Below, piece after piece: positions 49,222 to 59,115 of a DNA stretch of 64,000 bases (position 1 is its first letter; the number at the start of each line of letters is the position of its first letter). The stretch lies in contig NZ_CP119520.1 of assembly GCF_029223865.1 (NCBI RefSeq), positions 7,068,001 through 7,132,000 on the forward strand. Direction: 5' to 3'. The notes under the pieces are model-generated. The model was not told where the DNA came from and made no database searches. It saw nothing but the letters and a program-made list of their open reading frames with translations. This DNA is from Telluria mixta (GTDB taxonomy: Bacteria > Pseudomonadota > Gammaproteobacteria > Burkholderiales > Burkholderiaceae_D). The position numbers and the translations under genes were made by a program.

Positions 49222-49943
49222 CGCGCGTCCGCCTTGGCCGCGTTGATGGCCTGGCGTTCGGCACTCGTGTACGCGACCTTGTTGCGCAGGTACAGCGGCT
49301 GCGCCTCGTCGGCCGGCACCGCGCGGCCCGCCGCCAGTGCGGCCACGCCCAGCACCGCGAATTCGCGCGCATGCGGCAGGATGTCGCTATGCGCGCCGGC
49401 CGCAAAAGGCGCGTTCGCGAAGGCTTCCGGATACGCCGCAAAGCCATTGCCGCACGCGACCAGGCCATCGACCGCTTCCGGCGCGACGGCGCCCGGCGCG
49501 CTCAGCGCGGGCGCACGCACGGTCTCCCACGCGCCGGTCCAGCGGTACTGCGCCCAATAGACTTCGCCCATGCGCGCATCCAGCACGGCGAGAACGTCGG
49601 TCGCGCCCGTGCGTGCGCGGCACGCCTCGGCCATCGCTTCCAGGGTCACGAGCGGCAGCACGGGTTTGCGCGCACCGAATGCGAGTCCTTGCGCCACGCC
49701 GCATGCCGTGCGCACGCCCGTGAACGAGCCCGGACCGGCGCCGAACGCGATCGCGTCGCAGTCGGCCAGCGCGATGCCGGCGTCGCGCAGCAGTTCCTGC
49801 ACCATCGGCAGGACGGACTGCGAATGCGTGCGCACGCCGGACGATTCGCGGGTCAATACGGGGGTGTCCGCGCCGTCCGCGCTGTTCAATAACGCGCAGG
49901 ACGCCAGCTCGGACGAGGTTTCGATGGCGAGGATGATAGGCAT
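49218..49943 (-). CDS. tsaB: tRNA threonylcarbamoyladenosine biosynthesis protein TsaB
   Basis: A 241-residue ASKHA-fold protein. It starts MPIILAIETSSELASCALL and contains THSQSVLPMVQELL and GAGPGSFTGVRTACGVAQGLA, the signature of TsaB. With TsaD and TsaE it makes the t6A modification of ANN-decoding tRNAs. The ATG at 49943 gives the family N-terminus; the open frame upstream runs into the divergent thioredoxin gene and is discarded. It is the first gene of the tsaB-rimI-UDG-DUF1853 operon. Confidence 0.95.
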   Translation of the reverse strand: MPIILAIETSSELASCALLNSADGADTPVLTRESSGVRTHSQSVLPMVQELLRDAGIALADCDAIAFGAGPGSFTGVRTACGVAQGLAFGARKPVLPLVTLEAMAEACRARTGATDVLAVLDARMGEVYWAQYRWTGAWETVRAPALSAPGAVAPEAVDGLVACGNGFAAYPEAFANAPFAAGAHSDILPHAREFAVLGVAALAAGRAVPADEAQPLYLRNKVAYTSAERQAINAAKADAR

Positions 49944-50005
49944 GGCGTATTGTAACCCGGCGGCCCGGCCAGCCAAAAGCGCGGAACCGTTGTAGAATCG
50001 CGCCC

Positions 50006-50434
50006 ATGTCCAGTCTGACCCTCGAGCCCGATACCCGCGACCAGGTCGCCGCCGCCCTCCACGGCGACGGCTGGATCGTCGCCTGCCTGTGCGCCGCCTG
50101 GTGCGGCACCTGCTCGTCCTACCGCGCCGCGTTCGACGGCCTGGCCGCGCGCCATCCCGACAAGACCTTCGTCTGGATCGACGTGGAAGACCAGGCCGAC
50201 GTCGTCGGCGACCTCGACGTCGAGAATTTCCCGACCTTGCTCGTACAGCGCAGTGATACCGTCGCGTTCTTCGGCACGATGCTGCCGGATCCGAAGGTGG
50301 CCGACCGGCTGATCCAGGCCCAGGCGGAGCTGAGCAGCGCCGAACTCGCACGCCAGGCATCGTCCACGCCGGAGCGGCAGACATGGCAGCGCGAATGCAA
50401 CCTGCGCACCCTCATCGCCGGCGCAGGCGACTGA
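50006..50434 (+). CDS. Thioredoxin-family protein
   Basis: 142 residues with the thioredoxin fold. The redox site reads AAWCGTCSSYR (CGTC, about residues 33-36), and VENFPTLLVQ carries the cis-proline. There is no signal peptide, so it is cytoplasmic. The C-terminal 45 residues are a helical tail beyond the fold. It is divergent from tsaB (62 bases) and its stop abuts the stop of the molybdoenzyme gene. Confidence 0.9.
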   Translation: MSSLTLEPDTRDQVAAALHGDGWIVACLCAAWCGTCSSYRAAFDGLAARHPDKTFVWIDVEDQADVVGDLDVENFPTLLVQRSDTVAFFGTMLPDPKVADRLIQAQAELSSAELARQASSTPERQTWQRECNLRTLIAGAGD

Positions 50435-52762
50435 TCACGCCAGACGCAAAGGCAGGCTGCGCAGCCGCTGCCCCGTCAACTTGAACACGGCATTCGCGAC
50501 GGCCGGCGCGACAGGCGGCACGGCCGGTTCGCCCATGCCCTCCGGCGGTTCCGCACTCGGCACGATGATGGTTTCCACCTCGGGCGCCTGCGCCATCCGC
50601 AGCACGGGGTAATCGCCGAAATTCGCCTGCTGCGGCTGGCCATCCCTGAACGTGATCTCTCCCGCCAGCGCGGCGGACAGCCCGAACACGACGCTCGACT
50701 CGACCTGCTGCGCGACGATGTTCGGATTCACGACGAGGCCGCAATCGACGGCGCACACGACACGGTGCACGCGAATCTCCTTGTCCTCGACCGACACTTC
50801 CGCCACCTGCGCGACCACCGTGCCGAACGACTGGTGCACGGCGACGCCGTGCGCGCGGCCTTCCACCGGCGTGCCGGCACGCGCAAGCGCGGCGTCCAGC
50901 ACGGCCAGGTGGCGCGGATGGTCCTTCAGCAGCGCGCGCCGCCACGCGACCGGGTCCTGGCCGGCCGCATGCGCCACCTCGTCCGCAAAGCTCTCCTTGA
51001 AAAACGCGTTGTGCGAGTGGCCCACCGAGCGCCAGTATCCGATCGGGACGACGCTGTCGACCGTGACGTGGCGGCTGCGGCGGTTGGCGATCGCATACTG
51101 CAGGTCGTACTCGCCCTCGGCCGTCGTCTTGTCCGGACCGACGCCGGGGAGGCCGAGATTGCGCGGGAAGTACTGGTGGCCGATGGCGCCGCTCGCGAGC
51201 TTGCTGTCCCATGCGCGCACCTGCCCGCCGGCGTCCAGGCGTGCCGTGTAGCGGGCCAGCGCGGCCGGGCGGTAGACGTCGTGGGCGGTGTCGTCTTCGC
51301 GCGTCCAGATCAGCTGCACGGGACGGCCGCGCGTCTGCAGCGCGACGGCGACGGCCTGCGCCACCATGTCCGTCTCCAGGCGCCGGCCGAAGCCGCCGCC
51401 CAGCATCGTCACCTCGATAGTGACGTCATCGCGTGCGACGCCGGCGACCTTCGCCGCGACGTCCACGGCGATGCTCGGCACCTGCGTGGGCGACCACAGT
51501 TTCACTTTGCCGTTCAGGACCTGCGCCGTGCAGTTCTGCGGTTCCATCGTCGCGTGCGCGAGGAACGGTGCGCGGTATTCGGCCTGCACGGTGCGCGTCC
51601 CTGCCAGTTCGGGCGCATCCTGGCTGCCTGTCTCGAAGTACGCATGGCCCGAGTCCTCATCCAGCGTCCTGGCGAAGCCGGCAAATACGGACTCGCTCGA
51701 CAACGCGGCATGCGGGCTCGTGGTCCACTGCACGGGCAGCGCCAGTGCCGCCTGCTTCGCCTGCCACCAGCCCTTCGCCACGACCGCGACGCCCGCGCCG
51801 GCACCGGAGAACGGCTGCAGCACGGACGATACGTCGACGACCTGTTCCACGCCCGGCATCGCCGCGACCTTGCCGGCATCGAACCCGGCGACGCTGGCGC
51901 CCAGCACGGGCGCCATGCGCAGTGCCGCGTACAGCATGCCTTCCGGCCGCACGTCGATGCCGAACACGGCGCGGCCGTTGACCTTGGACGGCGCGTCGCG
52001 CCGCGGCAGCGGCTTGCCGATCAGGCGGAATTCGGCGGGCGCCTTGAGGCGGACGTCGTTTGCATCGATGTCGCCGCCCAGCGCGGCCGCGCGCTGGGCC
52101 AGCGGGCCGTACGGCGCGCGCCGTCCGTCCGGGTGGAGCACCATGCCGTCGCGCGTGGCGAGCGTCTCCACCTTCGCATTCCACTGTTCGGCGGCCGCGC
52201 GCAGCAGCATCGCGCGCGCGACAGCGCCGGCCGTGCGCATCGTCGGCCACGCATCTTTCACGCTCGTCGAACCGCCCGTGAACATGATGCCCAGCTCGCG
52301 CGCCACCTTCCCCGCGACCCAGCGCGCCCCGATCTGGAAATTGCCCGCGTCGTCCGGGTGGAACGGCAGCGTGTCGCGCAGGACGGTGAGGTTGGCGAAG
52401 ATCTTGTCGATGGGCGCCTGCACGACGCGCACCGCTTCGAGGGGCGCATCCAGTTCCTCGGCCAGCAGCACGGGCAGCGCCGTGTGCACGCCCTGCCCCA
52501 TCTCGCTGCGCGGGACGACGACGTCGATGGTGCCGTCGAACGCGATCGCAACCCAGCCGTTCAGGGCGACGGTGCCGGCGTGATGCACGTCGGCGGCGGC
52601 CGTCGCGCGCAGGCGCTGGCGCGGCGGCGCAACGCCCCAGCCGACGACGAGCGCCGTGCCCGCGGCCAGGCCGCCGAGCAGGAACCGGCGCCGGCCCGTA
52701 CGCACGTTGCGCACAGGACCGCCGTCCTCCTTATCCGAACCTGGTCCGCCCGTGTCCCGCAT
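50435..52762 (-). CDS. Molybdopterin-dependent aldehyde/isoquinoline oxidoreductase large subunit (IorB-like), Tat-exported
   Basis: 775 residues. A twin-arginine signal (TGRRRFLLGGLAAGTALVVG) targets it to the periplasm. The xanthine dehydrogenase-type molybdopterin domains follow, with SEMGQGVHTALPVLLAEEL, MEPQNCTAQV, TMLGGGFGRRLETD, and near the end GMGEPAVPPVAPAVANAVF, whose Glu is the catalytic base in this family. The ATG at 52762 has GGAGG seven bases upstream and lies inside the 3' end of the preceding gene. The small 2Fe-2S subunit (IorA) and cytochrome that normally accompany it are absent. Substrate unknown. Confidence 0.88.
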   Translation of the reverse strand: MRDTGGPGSDKEDGGPVRNVRTGRRRFLLGGLAAGTALVVGWGVAPPRQRLRATAAADVHHAGTVALNGWVAIAFDGTIDVVVPRSEMGQGVHTALPVLLAEELDAPLEAVRVVQAPIDKIFANLTVLRDTLPFHPDDAGNFQIGARWVAGKVARELGIMFTGGSTSVKDAWPTMRTAGAVARAMLLRAAAEQWNAKVETLATRDGMVLHPDGRRAPYGPLAQRAAALGGDIDANDVRLKAPAEFRLIGKPLPRRDAPSKVNGRAVFGIDVRPEGMLYAALRMAPVLGASVAGFDAGKVAAMPGVEQVVDVSSVLQPFSGAGAGVAVVAKGWWQAKQAALALPVQWTTSPHAALSSESVFAGFARTLDEDSGHAYFETGSQDAPELAGTRTVQAEYRAPFLAHATMEPQNCTAQVLNGKVKLWSPTQVPSIAVDVAAKVAGVARDDVTIEVTMLGGGFGRRLETDMVAQAVAVALQTRGRPVQLIWTREDDTAHDVYRPAALARYTARLDAGGQVRAWDSKLASGAIGHQYFPRNLGLPGVGPDKTTAEGEYDLQYAIANRRSRHVTVDSVVPIGYWRSVGHSHNAFFKESFADEVAHAAGQDPVAWRRALLKDHPRHLAVLDAALARAGTPVEGRAHGVAVHQSFGTVVAQVAEVSVEDKEIRVHRVVCAVDCGLVVNPNIVAQQVESSVVFGLSAALAGEITFRDGQPQQANFGDYPVLRMAQAPEVETIIVPSAEPPEGMGEPAVPPVAPAVANAVFKLTGQRLRSLPLRLA

Positions 52763-55700
52763 CGTCCTGCCTCCATGTCTCCAATAATTCAGCCGGCTCC
52801 ACCGGCCGGCCGTACAGATAGCCCTGCGCACGCCTGCAGCCGTGGCGCAGCAGGAAGGCCGCCTGTTCGGCGGTCTCCACGCCTTCCGCGATCACGGCGA
52901 GGTCCATGCTCTTGCCCAGCTGGACGATGGCAACCGCGATCGCCTCGTCGTCCTTGTCCGCCGCAATGTCTTTAATGAAGCTGCGGTCGATCTTGAGCGT
53001 CTGCACCGGCAGCTGCTTCAGGTACGCGAGCGACGAATAGCCCGTGCCGAAATCGTCGATCGCCAGTTCCACGCCCAGCGCATGCAGGTCGTTGATGTAC
53101 TGGAGCGCGTCGCCCGTATTCATGATCACGGACTCCGTCACCTCCAGCTGCAGCCGCTGCGGCGCGAGGCCGGCGTCGGCCAGCACGCGCGCGACCAGCG
53201 GCGCCACGCTGCCGCGGTCGAACTGGCGTCCCGACAGGTTCACCGCCACCTTCGGCACGTACAGCCCGGCCGTTTCCCAGCATACCACCTGGCGGCACGC
53301 CTCTTCCAGCACCCAGGCGCCCAGCTGGCCGATGAAGCCGATGTCCTCGGCGAGCGGAATGAAGCGCACGGGCGGCACGTGACCCAGTTCCGCACTGTGC
53401 CAGCGCACGAGGGCCTCGACGCCGATCAGGCGGCCCGTCTCGATCTCGACCTGCGGCTGGTAATGCAGGCGGATTTCGCCCCGCTCGATCGCCCGCCGCA
53501 GCAGGCCTTCCATACGCAGGCGCTCGGCGCCGTCGCCGTCCATCGACGGCGCATACAGCTGGTAGCCGTTGCGGCCGCGCGCCTTGGCCTGGTACATGGC
53601 CACGTCGGCATTCCGGATCAGCATGTTCATGTCGACGGCATCCTGCGGGAACAGGCTGATGCCGACGCTGCCCGTGACGAACAGTTCGTAGTCCGAGACG
53701 AGCACGGGCCGCTCGAACAACTGCATCAGTTTTTCCGCCACCTGGCGCGCGCCGTGGTTGCCGTCGACGTCTTCCAGCAGCACGATGAATTCGTCGCCGC
53801 CCAGGCGTGCGAGGGTGTCGCCGTCGCGCAGGCAACCGGCCAGCTGGCCCGCGACCTGCTTCAGCAGCTCGTCGCCGACATGGTGGCCGAGCGTGTCGTT
53901 GACGGTCTTGAAGCGGTCGAGGTCGATGAACATCACCGCGAGCTGGCGGTGGTTGCGCGCCGCGCGCACCATCGCGTGCTGCAGGCGGTCGTGGAACAGC
54001 AGGCGGTTCGGCAGGCCCGTGAGCGGATCGTGGTGCGCCAGGTGGTCCAGCTTGTCCTGCGATTCCTTGACCTTGGTGATGTCGCTGAACACGCAGACGT
54101 AATGCGTCACCGCGTCCGCATCGTCGCGCACGGCCGACACGGTCAGCCACTCGAGATAGGTGTCGCCGTTCTTGCGGCGGTTGAGGAGCTCGCCGCGCCA
54201 GAAGCCCGTCTCCGCCAGGTCGGCCCACAGCGCCTCGGAGAAGCCGGCGTCGTGGCTCGCCAGGCGCGTGAGGCTCGAATGCGTGCCGACCGCTTCGCTC
54301 TCCGTATAGCCTGTGATCTGCGTGAAGGCGGGGTTCGTCGCGACGATCTTGCCGTGCAGGTCGATCACCATCACGCCATCGGCGATGTGTTCCAGCACGG
54401 TGGCCGACAGGCGCAGCTTTTCCTCGGTCTGGCGGCGCTCCGTGATGTCGGCGAACACCCAGATCGCACCATCGTCGATCCGGTCGGGGTCGAGCGCGCG
54501 GCCGCTCACGGCACACCAGAACAGGCTGCCGTCACGGCGCCGGAACTGGCGCTCTTCACCGTAGTCGACGCCGCGCGCGAGCACCTCGCCGGCGGCACCG
54601 AGCGCCTGCACGCAGTCCTCGACGGTCGGGAACAGCACCGCGACAGGATCGCCCAGCAGCTCGCCCTCGCCGTAGCCGAACAATTCGTCGAAGCGGCGGT
54701 TGGTCGACACGACGCGCCGCTCGCGCACGTACATGATGCCGAACATGACGTTGTCCAGCACGGCGCCCTGCTCGGCCAGCAGCGCCTCGATGCGCATCTC
54801 GTTGTATTTGCGTTCGCTGATGTCGGAGATGATCCCGTCGATCCAGAACGCGGCGTTGCCGTCGAACCCGGCCGGCTGCCCGCTCTCCAGCACCCAGCGC
54901 TCGATGCCGGCGGCGTCCGTGATGCGGTATTCGATCTCGTACGGCCGCACGCCCAGCACGGCTTCCTTGACGAAGTGCCGCTGCATCTTGCGGTCCTCCG
55001 GGCAGATGACGTCGGCCCAGCGGTCCGTGTGCGCGCCGATGAAGTGCGCGGCGGGATAGCCGGAGATGTCTTCGATGGCGTCGCTGACGAAGTCGATCAG
55101 CCCGCCCGGACGCGCGCGGAACACGGCGCCCGGCACCTGCGAGACGATGGTGCGAAAGCGTTCCTCGCGCCGCGCGATGTCCTGGAACAGGTCGCCGATC
55201 GCGATACGCATGTGTTCCAGCTGGCCGCCCAGCCGGCCCAGCTCGTCGTTCGTCTGCAGCACCAGCGGCGCGTCGAACTGGCCGCGCGACAGGTGATCGG
55301 AAAAGCTCATCAGGGTGCCCAGCGGCGCCAGCAGGCGGCGCCGCAACAGCATCAGGATCAGCAGCAGCGATACGCCCAGCTGCACCGCCAGCACCAGTGC
55401 ATAGCGCACCTGCTTGGCGCGCAGCGATTGCTGGCTCAGGCTGTCGTCCATCTCGACCGTCACGTGGCCGATCGGCTGGCCGTGCACGACGACCTCGCGC
55501 TCGGCGCGCAGCACGTGGCCGCCGGGCGTGGCGGCCGCGCGGCGGTCGATGAAATCGCCCTCCGCCTGCGCGCCCACGTGCACGCGCACGACGGCCGGGT
55601 CGCGCATCAGCGAATCCACGAGCGAGCGGGCCGCGTCGATGTTCATGTTCCACAGCGATTCCTGCATGCCGAGCGCGAGGATGTCGGCATTGCGCTGCAG

Positions 55701-55889
55701 CGTCTCGTCCAGCTCGCGGCGCGCCGCCTGCTGTTCCTGAACGCCGATCAGCAGGTAGCCGCCCACGACGGCCGGTATCGCGAGGCCGCCGGCCACCAGC
55801 ACGAGCAGTGCGGTGTACAGCGAGCGGCCGTACAGCCGCGCGAGGCGCGACGGTAACGCGGACAAGGCGGCGCGGGACAGGAAAGCCAT
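52731..55889 (-). CDS. Membrane PAS-GGDEF-EAL cyclic di-GMP protein
   Basis: 1052 residues: N-terminal helix (about 25-48), periplasmic sensor region with VRVHVGAQAEGDF, second helix (about 164-185), a HAMP-like segment, three PAS/PAC modules (about 240-610), a GGDEF domain (LARLGGDEFIVLLED, about 700) and an EAL domain (IGVEALVRW, then VNLSGRQFD, DDFGTGYSSLAYL, IAEGVETAEQ). Both active sites look complete, with an inhibitory RxxD site (RDGD) five residues before GGDEF. It can in principle make and degrade c-di-GMP. The molybdoenzyme gene overlaps its 3' end by 32 bases. Confidence 0.95.
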   Translation of the reverse strand: MAFLSRAALSALPSRLARLYGRSLYTALLVLVAGGLAIPAVVGGYLLIGVQEQQAARRELDETLQRNADILALGMQESLWNMNIDAARSLVDSLMRDPAVVRVHVGAQAEGDFIDRRAAATPGGHVLRAEREVVVHGQPIGHVTVEMDDSLSQQSLRAKQVRYALVLAVQLGVSLLLILMLLRRRLLAPLGTLMSFSDHLSRGQFDAPLVLQTNDELGRLGGQLEHMRIAIGDLFQDIARREERFRTIVSQVPGAVFRARPGGLIDFVSDAIEDISGYPAAHFIGAHTDRWADVICPEDRKMQRHFVKEAVLGVRPYEIEYRITDAAGIERWVLESGQPAGFDGNAAFWIDGIISDISERKYNEMRIEALLAEQGAVLDNVMFGIMYVRERRVVSTNRRFDELFGYGEGELLGDPVAVLFPTVEDCVQALGAAGEVLARGVDYGEERQFRRRDGSLFWCAVSGRALDPDRIDDGAIWVFADITERRQTEEKLRLSATVLEHIADGVMVIDLHGKIVATNPAFTQITGYTESEAVGTHSSLTRLASHDAGFSEALWADLAETGFWRGELLNRRKNGDTYLEWLTVSAVRDDADAVTHYVCVFSDITKVKESQDKLDHLAHHDPLTGLPNRLLFHDRLQHAMVRAARNHRQLAVMFIDLDRFKTVNDTLGHHVGDELLKQVAGQLAGCLRDGDTLARLGGDEFIVLLEDVDGNHGARQVAEKLMQLFERPVLVSDYELFVTGSVGISLFPQDAVDMNMLIRNADVAMYQAKARGRNGYQLYAPSMDGDGAERLRMEGLLRRAIERGEIRLHYQPQVEIETGRLIGVEALVRWHSAELGHVPPVRFIPLAEDIGFIGQLGAWVLEEACRQVVCWETAGLYVPKVAVNLSGRQFDRGSVAPLVARVLADAGLAPQRLQLEVTESVIMNTGDALQYINDLHALGVELAIDDFGTGYSSLAYLKQLPVQTLKIDRSFIKDIAADKDDEAIAVAIVQLGKSMDLAVIAEGVETAEQAAFLLRHGCRRAQGYLYGRPVEPAELLETWRQDDAGHGRTRFG

Positions 55890-56164
55890 GGCGGAGGGAT
55901 GCGGTGCCGATCAGCCTGTGACTGATACGACAACTTTCTGTGGTAAATCAATAAGTTAATGTTCTTTTCGATTATGCACGCAACAATTGCCGTACGTCAC
56001 ATTTTTTTGGCTTATACCAGTCGTGGTAGCGATAACCGTGACCAAGTCGCCACGTTGGGCGCGCCGGCTTACGGGATTTTCCATGCCGGTTGAGGGATTT
56101 CACGATTGCAGGCGAAATACTGCCGATCCCAGAATCGATACGCGACTTATCACACCGACAAATC

Positions 56165-58465
56165 ATGCTCCCACTTCGACACCCACATGGCTGCCTCGGC
56201 CTGGCCCTCGCGCTCGCCTGCGCCGGGGCGCACTGCGCCCCCATCCCCTACGCGACGGAACACGTCATTGCCGCTGACGACACGCCGGCCGCGATCGCCG
56301 CCAAGGCCGCGAAGACGCTGCCCCGCCCCAACCAGTCCGCCTGGATGCGGCTGGAGCGCACGTTCTTCCTGCACTTCGGCGTGAATACATTCAACGAAGT
56401 GGAATGGGGTAACGGCAAGGAGACGCCGGCCATGTTCAACCCCACGCAACTGGACGCCCATCAGTGGCTGCGCGCCGTAAAGCAGCTCGACGGGAAGATG
56501 CTCGTGCTGGTGGCCAAGCACCACGACGGCTTCGCCATGTGGCCGTCGCGCTATACGGGCCACTCGTCGGCCGCGAGCCCCTGGCACGGCGGCAAGGGCG
56601 ACCTCGTGCGCGAGGTGGCCGATGCGGCCCGCGCCGCAGGCGTCAAACTCGGCATCTACCTGTCGCCGGCCGACCTGTACCAGCTGAAGACCAACCCCGC
56701 GAACCCGGCCGGCTATTACGGCAACGGCAGCGCGAAACGGCGGTCGACGATCCCGACCGACCCGGCCCGCTTCCAGAGCGACCCCGCACAGGGGCGCACG
56801 CCGCCGCCGGGCCGCCCTACGTTCACGTACGAGGTCGACGACTACAACCGCTACTTCCTGAACCAGCTGTACGAACTGCTGACGGAGTACGGACCGGTCC
56901 ACGAAGTGTGGTTCGACGGCGCCAACCCCGACCCGAGCGTGGCCGAGACCTACGATTACGCGGCCTGGTACGACCTGATCCGCAAGCTGCAGCCGGAGGC
57001 CGTCATCATGGGCAAGGGTCCGGACGTGCGCTGGGTCGGCTCGGAGAGCGGTTATGGCCGCACCACCGAATGGAGCGTCGTTCCGCTGCCCACGTCGCCC
57101 GAGCAATTCCAGTGGCCCGACATGACGGGCGGCGACCTGGGCAGCCGGGCGCAGCTCAAGCCCGGATCGCACCTGTGGTGGTACCCGGCCGAGACCAACG
57201 TGACCATGCTGGCGAACGGCCAGTGGTTCTGGGCGCGCGACAAGCGCCCCCGTCCCCTCACGCAGCTGGTCGACATCTTTTATTCGTCGATCGGCCGCAA
57301 CGCCAACCTGATCCTGAACCTGTCGCCGGACAACCGTGGCCTCGTCCCCGCCGACCAGGTCGCGACGCTCGGGCAGCTGGGCGACATCGTGCGTGCCACC
57401 TTCGCCGTCAACCTGGCGCGCGGGGCGCGGGTGACGGCCGACCACGCGGCCCCGCGGCATGCCGCCCCGGCCGTCCTCGACGGCAGCCTGGACACATGGT
57501 GGGAAGCGACGCCCGGGCGCAGCGACGGCACGCTCACGCTGGCCCTGCCCCGGCGCACACGCTTCGACGTCGTGTCGCTGCAGGAAGCGGTGGACCGGCG
57601 CGGCCAGCGCATCGAGTCGTTCGAGATCGAGACGTGGGACGGCACAGCCTGGACCGCGCCCGCGCGCCATCCGGCCGACGTGACGACGACGGTCGGCCAC
57701 CGTCGCCTGATCCGGCTGCGCGCGCCGGTGACGACGGACCGCGTGCGCGTGCGCATCACGGGCGCGCGCCTCGAGCCGACCTTGGCCGAGGTCGGGCTGT
57801 ACAAGCAATCGGAAGACCTGCTGCCGCCCACGATCGCCGACCGCGACGCCGCTGGCGCCGTGCGGCTCGACCATCCGGCCGGCGGCACGATCGTCTACAC
57901 GGTCGACGGCTCGGCCCCGACGGCCGCGTCGCCCATGTACCGCGCGCCGCTGTCCGTGCCGGGCAGCGGCATCGTGAAGGCGGCGCGCCTGCTGCCAGGC
58001 GGGCGGCTCGGCGTCGTCGGCGTGCGCGACTTCACGGGCTTGTCGCCGCGCGGCTTTACCGTCGTGGCGGCGGACGGCGAGGATGGCGGCCACGCGGCCG
58101 CACTCGCCATCGACGGCGATCCCGCCACGTTCTGGCAGACGCCGTGGGGCGGCGGCCGGTCGATCCAGGTCGACATGGGCCAATCCCACCGCATCGCGGG
58201 CCTCGCCTACCTGCCCCGGCAGGATGGGCAGGTGGCGGGAACGGCCGTGAACTACCGCTTCGAGACGAGCGCGGACGGGACGCACTGGCAGGCCGCCGTC
58301 GAACGGGGCACGTTCGCGAACGTCCACAACAACCCCGACCTGCAGACGGCGCGTTTCGCGCCGGTCGCCGCGCGCTTCTTCCGTTTCACCGTGCTGGACG
58401 ACGTGTGGCGCTCCGGTTCGGCCAGCGCGGCCGAGTTGTCCGTCATTCCCGCCGATGCCGATTGA
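56165..58465 (+). CDS. Alpha-L-fucosidase (GH29), secreted
   Basis: 766 residues with a signal peptide (MLPLRHPHGCLGLALALACAGAHC). The GH29 barrel shows FFLHFGVNTF, LVLVAKHHDGFAMWPS and the nucleophile Asp in HEVWFDGANPD (about residue 259). A C-terminal part holds two F5/8-type carbohydrate-binding modules (about 420-560 and 640-766) separated by a chitobiase-type Fn3-like piece (YTVDGSAPTAASPMY). It removes terminal fucose from plant or microbial glycans. The ATG at 56165 places the signal peptide at the N-terminus; the 25-codon upstream extension is rejected. It faces the PEP-CTERM gene. Confidence 0.9.
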   Translation: MLPLRHPHGCLGLALALACAGAHCAPIPYATEHVIAADDTPAAIAAKAAKTLPRPNQSAWMRLERTFFLHFGVNTFNEVEWGNGKETPAMFNPTQLDAHQWLRAVKQLDGKMLVLVAKHHDGFAMWPSRYTGHSSAASPWHGGKGDLVREVADAARAAGVKLGIYLSPADLYQLKTNPANPAGYYGNGSAKRRSTIPTDPARFQSDPAQGRTPPPGRPTFTYEVDDYNRYFLNQLYELLTEYGPVHEVWFDGANPDPSVAETYDYAAWYDLIRKLQPEAVIMGKGPDVRWVGSESGYGRTTEWSVVPLPTSPEQFQWPDMTGGDLGSRAQLKPGSHLWWYPAETNVTMLANGQWFWARDKRPRPLTQLVDIFYSSIGRNANLILNLSPDNRGLVPADQVATLGQLGDIVRATFAVNLARGARVTADHAAPRHAAPAVLDGSLDTWWEATPGRSDGTLTLALPRRTRFDVVSLQEAVDRRGQRIESFEIETWDGTAWTAPARHPADVTTTVGHRRLIRLRAPVTTDRVRVRITGARLEPTLAEVGLYKQSEDLLPPTIADRDAAGAVRLDHPAGGTIVYTVDGSAPTAASPMYRAPLSVPGSGIVKAARLLPGGRLGVVGVRDFTGLSPRGFTVVAADGEDGGHAAALAIDGDPATFWQTPWGGGRSIQVDMGQSHRIAGLAYLPRQDGQVAGTAVNYRFETSADGTHWQAAVERGTFANVHNNPDLQTARFAPVAARFFRFTVLDDVWRSGSASAAELSVIPADAD

Positions 58466-58470
58466 CCGCG

Positions 58471-58502
58471 AAAAAAAAGCGGAGGCACGCAGCCTCCGCT
58501 TT
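58471..58502 (-). terminator. Terminator after the PEP-CTERM gene
   Basis: The 11-bp stem AAAGCGGAGGC (58476-58486) / GCCTCCGCTTT (58492-58502) has a 5-base loop. The minus strand runs into eight T residues (complement of 58471-58478). It sits between the convergent fucosidase and PEP-CTERM genes, and works mainly for the latter. Confidence 0.88.
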
Positions 58503-58519
58503 GCGTCCCGCCCTCCGAA

Positions 58520-59101
58520 TCAGGTCCCGCGCCGACGCGCCAGGCCGAAGGCCGCGACGCCGCCCAGCAGCAGCGGCAAGGTGCCCGGCAGCGGCACTGT
58601 CCCCGCGGCTTCCACGTCGACGTTGGCGAGCGCATTGACCGCGCCCGACGTGAAGCGCAGTTCCGTGATGCCGTTCAGCGCCGTGTTCCACATGCCGCCG
58701 TCGACCAGGAAGGCCTGCAGGTTGCCGTCGGTCGATAGCGCGCTGCCGGTCGTGTAGTAGTCGAAGCTGCGCAGGTCGAACCGGCCACCGCCGATGCGGG
58801 TCAGCGTGACGAAGGTGTTGTCGCCGTTCTCGAAGCCGTCGTGCCAGTTGAACGTCTGCGGATCGAACGTGCCGTCGCCGACGTGGGCCGCGCCCGCGTC
58901 CGCCCACGGCGCGTTCAGGGTCAGGCGGTAGCCCGACTCCTCGTACACGAGGTTGGTGCCATCGTAGTGCATGTTCGCAGCCAGCGGGAAGCCGTCGCCG
59001 TACATCATCTCGGTCAGGCCGTCGAACGTCAGGACGGTCGCGCCGGCGTTGGCGGCCGCGACGCCCAGTGCGAGGGCGGCCAGGATGGATTTCAGTGTCA
59101 T
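58520..59101 (-). CDS. PEP-CTERM sorting-domain protein
   Basis: 193 residues: a signal peptide (MTLKSILAALALGVAAANAGA), then a beta-rich body rich in Gly, Asp and Asn, and the C-terminal sorting tag VPLPGTLPLLLGGVAAFGLARRR, made of a PEP-like motif (VPLPG), a hydrophobic helix and an Arg cluster. Such proteins are processed by exosortase, and they usually occur in exopolysaccharide-producing bacteria. No exosortase gene is in the window. GGAGA precedes the ATG. It lies 14 bases after the GH74 gene, so the two are probably co-transcribed. Confidence 0.9.
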   Translation of the reverse strand: MTLKSILAALALGVAAANAGATVLTFDGLTEMMYGDGFPLAANMHYDGTNLVYEESGYRLTLNAPWADAGAAHVGDGTFDPQTFNWHDGFENGDNTFVTLTRIGGGRFDLRSFDYYTTGSALSTDGNLQAFLVDGGMWNTALNGITELRFTSGAVNALANVDVEAAGTVPLPGTLPLLLGGVAAFGLARRRGT

Positions 59102-59115
59102 TCGAGTGTCTCCGA

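Noticed and set aside
52842..55856. A 1004-codon open frame opposite the GGDEF-EAL gene
   Set aside because: Same shadow effect: no domains, no ribosome site, complete overlap with a gene that has clear motifs.
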